From IMG/VR virus record IMGVR_UViG_3300035670_000502, positions 1 through 41,374 of that record: 41,374 nt of DNA, one strand, 5' to 3'. This DNA comes from a virus. Positions 1-9,000 of the stretch are shown piece after piece; the stretch's first letter is position 1, and the number at the start of each line of letters is the position of its first letter. The notes under the pieces are model-generated. The model was not told where the DNA came from. It was given only the letters and a program-made list of their open reading frames with translations, and made no database searches. A program made the translations under genes and the position numbers.

Positions 1-3000
1 TATTCTCAGGTATAGATTTACTTAAACCTTTAGAGTCTGTATTGATAGATGTTTGAACACCTCTAAGAGCTTCACCAATTTTCTTTAATTCTAAAAATCT
101 ATTTAGTGCTGCAAGTTGTAAAGCATTGTCAACCTCAACACTCTTAAGTTGTTGTTCTAATTGTAATGCAGATAGTATATCATTATTTTCTACATCTTTT
201 CTATAACCAAGTACATAATCTTTACCACCATATTTATTTAGTAGTTTATTTATAACTGCTTGTTCTTTATCACCATAAGAACTAATAACATTAGAGTTAG
301 CATTAGCCATCTCTTTACTATATTCTACAATAATAGGTTGAGATAAAAGTAAGAAAGGAATAGAGTTCTTAGATTCATTTTCACTCTTATCAAATCCTAA
401 GAATGCCATAGCTTTAGATGCATCAAGAGTAAATGAAGTAAGATTAACTCTACCCATTACTTGTTCTTTCTCATTATCTACTGCAATGTTTTGTAGTTCT
501 TCTAGTACTTCAGAGATAGTTCTTGAACCTTCTAATGTTTTAGATTCTCCTAGATTACCAGTACTTTCTTTTTCATTACCAAATCTTACTCTATACTTTT
601 CAGTTATATCTCTACCAGTAAGTGGGTCTTTACCTACTACAGCTCTAGCTTCAAGTTGAGTACCTTTAATCTTAGCTTGTTCAAATAAAGATTGTGAAGT
701 TACATCAAGAGAATAAGCACCAGTACCTACTTTACCACTAGCACCTAAGAACATTTTACTTTTTTGGTATTCAGAAGAAAGTGGTGTAAAATAAGTATTG
801 TCTTTTGTTTTATTAGTCCAGCTATCAATTAACTCTGCTTGTTCTTTAGCATAGTCAATAGATAAGATACCATTTATTTTTCTTTGTACTTCTTTAGATG
901 GATTACTAAATACTGCACTATATGTTTTAACAATCTTATTATGAAGAAGTTTTTCTTCATCACCTTCTTTCATTACTGTAATCTTACCATTCTCATCAGT
1001 TTCATGCCATAGTTGATAAGTATTTTCTTTATCTACGTCAAAGTCAAGACCTTTTTGTTTAGTAAAGTTTCTAGGTACAATCATTAAATCTCCTTGTTCT
1101 TGTGGTAAAAAACCTACAATTTCAATTTGAGATCCAGATTTATGTCCAGAAGTTGGAATCCTTAATGAAGTATTGTTTAATAATTCAGAATCAATCATGT
1201 CTTCTTTAAGTCTGAATCCTGTACTAGTCTTTGTTACATAAACATATTCTCCTTTTCTTTTTTCCAATAAGTCAATAAGAGTACCATCTTTTTTTCTAAA
1301 CTTAGATGGAGCTATTACCTGAGCAAATTTTAAATTACCATCTTTATCATATTTGGCTCCTTGTAAAGAATTGTTATTCCATTTAGAAGTCCATACTATT
1401 TTACTCTTGTCAATGTTTTTAAAGTTAGTTTGAACTTTAAATCCTTCTTCAGAACCTGCAATATAAGAGTTACCTGGAAGTTTTAGTTTAACTATTCTGT
1501 TATTGACAATAGCATTTAACAATGATTCAAATCTATCAGAGTTAGCAGTTAACCATATAGGCATTTTAAAACTGATATCATCTTCACCATTTATGTTTTT
1601 AACTTCAAGTTCAAGAGATTCAATAACTTGTCTAGAGTATCCTCTGTTTACAGCTTCAGTTTTTAAAATCTTTTGAAGTTTAGCAGCAGTTTCATAAACA
1701 TTTGTAGGTTTACCAGTTTTAATATCTATACCTAACTCATCATATAGTTGTTGTTTTTTAAGATTAGATAACTCTATAAATGACTTAGTAAATTCTTCTT
1801 CTAGTTCTGTACCAGTTAAAGATTTACCATCATACATAAATCCATCTAGTTCCATCATACCATTACCAAATAACAACTTCATTAACTGAGTTGTATTACT
1901 AATAGTATCTTCATCTCTTTTTAAAGATTTATAAGGTACATCTAACTGAATCTTAAAATCTTTTCTATTTAAAATTAATGAATGAGATTTAAGATCATCT
2001 ATAGATATTTCTTTAATAGAACCATCACCATTAAATATATCTAATCCTTTAGTTTTACTACCTACTTTGTTAGCAGTTTGATAAGAAGCTCTTACATATT
2101 TATATGGAGAAGGATTATCACCAGCACCTTCTTTTTGTAATTCTTCTAATGCCTTTGCTAACTTATCAAGTTCAGTACCTTCAGTTAATTGAGGAATAAG
2201 AGGGAATGAAGAAGACTTGATATACACCATTCTCATTACATCTTGCTTCTTATCAAATACTTGACCTGTATAAACTGGCTTAATAGGTTGTAATACTTTT
2301 TTAAGAATTTCCTTTTGAGCTTCAGTCAATTGAGATTTAGGAGTTCCACTAGCAAACATTTCTTTTGCTTGTCTTATTTCTTCAGGAGTAATATTTACTG
2401 CAACATCACTTAATCTACCTAACTTTTCAAGGATATGCATGTGCTCTTGCCATGTAGTATATTCTTGAGCATCAGTTCCTTCTATGTCAAAGTATCCATT
2501 TGAATTAGGATATTCAGCATAGAAAGCTTTCATGTCAGCTTCTCTTTTTAATTCAAACTCCTTAACAATTTTAGGATCTTCAGATGGAGATTTTCTATTC
2601 TTTATTTCATTGTATTTATTCCAATTGAATTTTTTATTATCTAAAAGCTCAGTAAGGAATTCAATATTTTCAGATAATGCAACTCTATCTGCCAATACTA
2701 TTTGAGTGTATTGTTCATTTTCAGAATCTGCTAATTTAGAACCTGGAGCAATCATTGCAGCTAATCTCTTACCTACATTTACAAAAGTTTCTTCAGATTT
2801 TTCTATAAATGACTTAGGTCCTTGAGATTCATCTACCTTATAATATAATGCAGGGTCACCAATGAATGTCATAAATGCATTGGCATTAGAAATCATTTGA
2901 TTAATTTCATAATCCATTGCAGCTAATTCTATTTTTTCTGTTTCATTAGTTGCCTGTATTTCATTTAAGTAAGCAGAGTTTAGTAACTTATTAGTTACAT

Positions 3001-6000
3001 TTCCACTTTCACTTACAGTATAGTAACCATTACTTTCCCATACTTTTAATTTTTCATCAGTTAGATAACGAACATAGTTTTGTAATTCTTTAAGAATTAA
3101 ATCTTTATGTTCTGCTAATACATTTTCTAACTCAGTTTCTTTATTTATAAGAACATCTCTTAATGTAATATCAATATTATCTTCAGTAGTTCCTACAACT
3201 AAGTTATTTAAATTAGGAAGTAATAAAAACATTTGAGCACCTTTATCATAATTCTTGATATCAGTTTTTCCTATGTTTTTAGTAAAGTTTAATATCCTTT
3301 CTAACTCAGGCATCACAAGTTGTTCAAATAATAAATTTGTAACACTTTCATTAGGTACTAACTTATTATCCTCATTAGTATCATATAATCTTTTTTCATT
3401 AAGCTTTAATGCCATTGTTTTAATTAAAGGCATTGTTGTCTTATCTGAATTTGTAGGAGTAAAGAATCTTGCAGTTCTTAAAGATATACTTTCATTACCT
3501 GTTACAAAAGGTTGTGTAAAGCTACCTTGTTTAACATCTTGGAACATTCCTACTTTAACTAATTCATGATCTATATCACCAAGAGAAGTTATACCATTAT
3601 CACCATAAATCTTTTTAGCATACTGCTTAATAGCATTAAGACTTAAATGACTTACATTAAATGTATCTCTAAATGACCAGTTTGGTAAATCTTTTCCATC
3701 TTCAAAGAATTGTAACCATAATGATTTCTTAGAGAAACTTAAATCTCTTAACTGATTTCTTAGTGCAGGATTAGTTTTTAAATCTTTAAATCTATCTGTA
3801 ATATATTTAGGTGCAGTAAATCCATAGATAGATTTTTTACCATCTCTAAATGAAGGAGTTACAACACCAGGAGAGAATCTAGACTGATGAACAGCAAGAG
3901 TATTCTCAATAGCACTTTGTAGTAAAGGATTATTGTCATCATCAAGCATCAATGGTTTATCTTCAGTTACAGAAACAGACTTAGTTGTTTCTAACCAATT
4001 AGCAAGTAATCCAATAGCTCCTCCTGTCTTATCAGATTTTTGGAAGAAGGTTCTAGGAGTAACTAATTTACCTTGATGATAAATACCATTTTTAAATATT
4101 GACTCAATAGCATCTTCAGTCATTTCAATACCAAATGCCCCTAACCAATTTTTAGTAATATCAAGTGCTTCTTGTTGTTCTTCTAAACTAAGTTGAGTAT
4201 AGTTTACAATAGCTGAAGACATTACATTTCTACCCATTGGAGTAATACTAATATTACCATCTTGAGTTAATGATACTCTATATGCAGTATTGTCAACTAC
4301 AAGTCTTCTATCTTTAGTTTTTAATGCAGCTACTAGTTTTTCAGTTTTTTCAGTAGGTGCAATTAAAAGTTTATTAGCTTTAACTGAAGGTGTAAGTAAT
4401 CTTGCATACTCTGATTTAATATCAGCAGGAGCATCTAACCATGATTTATATTGGTCATATAATTCATTGACTACATCTAATTGTATTTCTCCAAACTCAT
4501 TAACTAGTGGACTCTCAGCAGTAAGATTGTTTTTCCAATCTCTACTTATTTTATTTCCAATAGCAAATGAATTAGTGTTCATTACTTTTAACTTAACTCC
4601 TTGTGGACTAAAAGAGAACATCATAAACTCCATAGTCAAACCATGTTTACCCATTGTAGAGGTAAACTGATTCTTAACTTCATTACTTGAGTTTTCTAAC
4701 TTTTCAATAAATGCTGGAATCCATGGTTGCTTATCTTGATTCAACTTTAAGATATCTAACATTTGCTTATAATCTACAGGAGCATCAGCAAGAATACTCA
4801 TGATAGTATCAAATGCAGTATCAAAATCTACATACAATGGAGTACCCATTGCACCTGTTTTAGGTAATCCAGTTCTTACACTTACATCTGGAATATCTCT
4901 CATAAATCTTCTAAGAGTAGAAGTAACACTTGTCTTAGGGTTAACTTCTACTGAAGTTTTAGAATAGTTTTCAGTTCCAATGTATCCAGCTTCTTCTTCA
5001 GGAAACTCTGGTTCATCATCACCTTCTTGTTTATCTCCATCATTCTCATCAGAGTTATCTTTAATTTCTACTTTATTATCTACAATCTTACCATTTAAAT
5101 CTTTCAATGCTAATGCCAATGCTTGTTCATAAATAACATCAGCATTATCCATTACAAGATTTATCTTATCTAAAGCAACTTGATACTTGTTAATAAGAGT
5201 AGATACTTGTTGTATCTTATCTCCATTAGGTATTGCTTTAAGTTTAGCAAGATTATCTTCTAGTATTTGTTTATTGTTGCCTACTAAGGTATTAAGTTCT
5301 TCTACTACCTTATCTCTAATTTCTTTTTGATTTATTCTTTTAGTAGATAATACATCACCTAGTTTAATATTAACATAGTTAGCTAATTGAGTTTGATGTC
5401 TACTACTAAGACCATCAATTCTCATTAGGTTAATATTCATCTCTTTAACATCTTCATCTTCTATTTCTCTAGGTTGATAATTTACATCTTCAGAGTAATC
5501 ATTTTTAAAATACTCATTAACCCATTTAATTTGATTTTCAGATTGTTTTAAAAACTCAGTAAACTCTGCTATGTTATCTACTTCAGGTTCTGCTTCAAGA
5601 TAGTTTTCTACAATTTCTTTAGAATCATTATTCATTTCTTGAACAACCTGTTTAAGGTCTTCTACTTTTTCTTCTATTGTATTACCAAAAATTTCAATGC
5701 CATCTTGAATTAGTTCAGGAATTGCTTCTGCTAATTTTTCATCAGAGGTAGATTCAAGAACATTAGATATTTTTTGTTTATCTTGTTCAGTTACTTTATT
5801 GTCAGATACAGATTCTTGACCTTGATTTCTACTTATTGTACTTTTAGGTTCAAAGAAGATTGAAGGTTGTATTCTAGTAACATACTTAGGATTATTTTCA
5901 TTACCTATGTTTATTGATTTAATCTTAGTAGTTAAGTTATCTGCAAGATAGTCATGATAAGAATTAGCTACAGTAGTTAAACCAAAATTATTATTTACAT

Positions 6001-9000
6001 GAACTACAGGACCTGTCCATTGTTTAGATAAACTTAATTGAGATTTACTTAAAACTTGGTTAAGGTATTCTAGTTTAGCTTCAAGTTCAGGAGTTAAAAC
6101 TATTCTACCATTATCTAAACTCATCATGTCAGGGTGAAGTATGTTAGCTTTTTCTCCACTAATACCATAAACTAAATAACCATCTTGATAAAACATATAT
6201 GGTCTTCCTTTAGTCTGAGTATTTTGTATAGCAGTATAAGTTCTTTCTGCAGAAGCAAAATCTTTACTTGCTACTCTAGATTTTATATCTTCTTTAGCAG
6301 CACTTGAATATAGTTTTTTGTTATAGCTAAATATAATATAGTTAGAAAGTAATCTTTCAAATTGATTTCTATCTTTAATATCTAACTTAAGTCCATCTTC
6401 TTTATTAGGAATAGATTTAATTTGACTTTGTAAATTTAAAAATGTTCCTTTAGAAGTTTCTGGAATACTACTATTATTAAGAATAAGATTAGATAGAACT
6501 AAATTTGTAACAGTTTGAGCTTGTTCTTGATTAAGCTTTGGACTAATAGAGTACAATGCTTTATATGTAGGATTACCATCTTTGTCTGTACCCCATCTTC
6601 TTATATCTAATGCAATAATAGTTTTAGCATTTATATTTTGTTGTTGAGCACTAATAAATGGTTGAAGGTTAATTACATTAAGATTAACAGGTTTGTTATC
6701 TATATAAAGATTATATGCTCCATTACCATCTTGTCTAAGATATGCAACTTGTGCATCAGGATTAGCATTTCTTATTGTAACTGGATTAGAAGATTCTCTA
6801 GGGAATAATCCACCAGCATTATCAGATACTACAACTTTATATGTTTTACCTTTTTGATGAGCATCTTTAGCAGCTTTTCTAATTTCTCTAATATTAGATT
6901 GTGCTTGTTGGATATCTCCACCAAATGTAGTAGGATTATACCATTGTGGTTCATGAGCATAGGCTACATAATCTCCATTAGAATCTCTAACAAGCATAGG
7001 AATTCTATCCCAATACTCTTGAGAGTTTAAAAAGTTTTCACCTCTTGCTGCATACTCTTCTGTTTTACTATTTACCCAATCTGTAAACTTGATTGTTTTT
7101 CTTTTACCATTTTCATCAGTTTTTACAGCACCAAATAAAAGACTTGTAGTATCTTCTACTCTATCAGGTATAACTAAGAAGTCTAATATTTCTTGATCAG
7201 GTACTACTATTTCTAACTCAGTACCAGGTTGATAACTATCATAGTCTAATAACTTAGCAGACTTAACTAACTTAGTAAGTTTAAGTTCTGTAGGAAGTTC
7301 TTCAAATTCAGTAGTTACACTTACTCCTTCTACTTGTTCTTCGATAGTATATTTAATATTTGCCTGAGAAAAAGAATGCCCAAGCTTAGGTCTAGTATCT
7401 TGACCAATATCAGAAGTAGTTTCATAAACAGTTTTGTTTTCAGGGGTTACTGCTACAGGAACTTCTTTTACTTCTTTATTTTCATTATTAACTTGTTGAG
7501 TTAAATCTGTTGTTGATTCTTCAGTTGTACTAACTGTAATCTCTGATGATATTTCAGGAGCAAGATTCATTAAATCATTAATGATTTGTTTAGGGTCTTT
7601 AAACAACTTTGAAATAAGTGCATCATAGTTAGTTATAGTACCATAATTATTTAACTCCCAACCTTTACCTATTACTTTAATAAGTGCTTCTGCTTGTTTT
7701 CTACCTACATTCTTAATAAAGTTTTTCATCAATTCTTCAAAGGATGGAAAGTTACCAGACTCCATTTCCATTATCTCAACATAGTCAGATACAAGATCTT
7801 TTAATTCTTGTAACTTTTGTGCAGGTATATTCTCATTAAGTTCATTAGGTTGGTAATTAACATCTTCTTCAGGCTGTGCATTTATACCACTAGTAACAGG
7901 TTTAAATATTTTATAAATATTCTTGTTACCTATCTTTCCTTCTTCTACTCTCCAACCACTAAGTACATTATTTTTAATTCTATCTTTGATTACATCAACA
8001 GCATCTTTTATTTTCTTATTCTTTTCTTCATCTTTACTCTGTTGAACTATCAATTGATATTCATCACCAGCATAAGTAAACTCACTATTGATAAGATTAT
8101 CAGCAGCTATTTGAGCTTCTGTTCTATTGTCAGTAGTTATAGTTACAGTAACACTAGGTTCAAGTTTAACATAGTTATTTCCTTCTGACTTAATTGCACC
8201 TTTAGCAATAAGTGAATCTACAATAGTTTGAAAGTTAGTACCTAACTGTCTATGGAATAAAGGCTTTTGTATTTGATCACCTTTAATTTTATTTAATGCA
8301 GATTGCTCTTGAGGAGTTAAAATAACTTGTTTAGTTTCAGTAGCTTGCTTACCTTTTAATGCTGCTAGTTCTGCATCATATTTAGCATTGATTTTATTAG
8401 CGGCATTAACTTTGTTAAATCCAGCAGCTTTAGATTTTTCAATAGCTTGTTTAAGTTGTTCTACTGTATCAAATACTAATATAATAACTTTAGCAGCTTT
8501 AATCATTTTACCATCTTTATTTACTGCTGGTTCTACAATTCTGCTTACTGGATGAGGTATTTCATTTAAATCTACTTCTTCATTTCTTTTTTCAAGTTTA
8601 TCTAAATGTTTTTCAAGATTATTTACTTGTTCTTCTGATAAAATTTCATTATCATAAGGTATTGGTTGTGCACTTGCGTTTATTCCTTGAAAAAATGAAT
8701 TAAAAGTAATTATTTCATATCCATTTGTTTTTAATTGTTTTTTAGCATCTGTTAATTGTTGTTGTTGTTCATCATTTAACTGAGCACCTTGATCAACATT
8801 TTGCTCAATGCTTGTAATAATACTAGCTATCTCTTCAGGTTTTTTAGTTTCTGATAATTTTTCAAAAAGTAATTTAAATTGTTTTTGACCTAAACTATTT
8901 AATTCTTCTTGTCTTCTTCTTTCTATATCAGCTATTGCTTCTGCATCAGGAGTAGTTTCTCCAACTATTTTATCAACTTTACCTTCAGATAAAGGTTTAA

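Noticed and set aside
3255-8188. Short plus-strand open frames opposite the giant gene
   Set aside because: They lie wholly within the continuous minus-strand coding frame, have low-complexity translations and no initiation signal. They are shadows.
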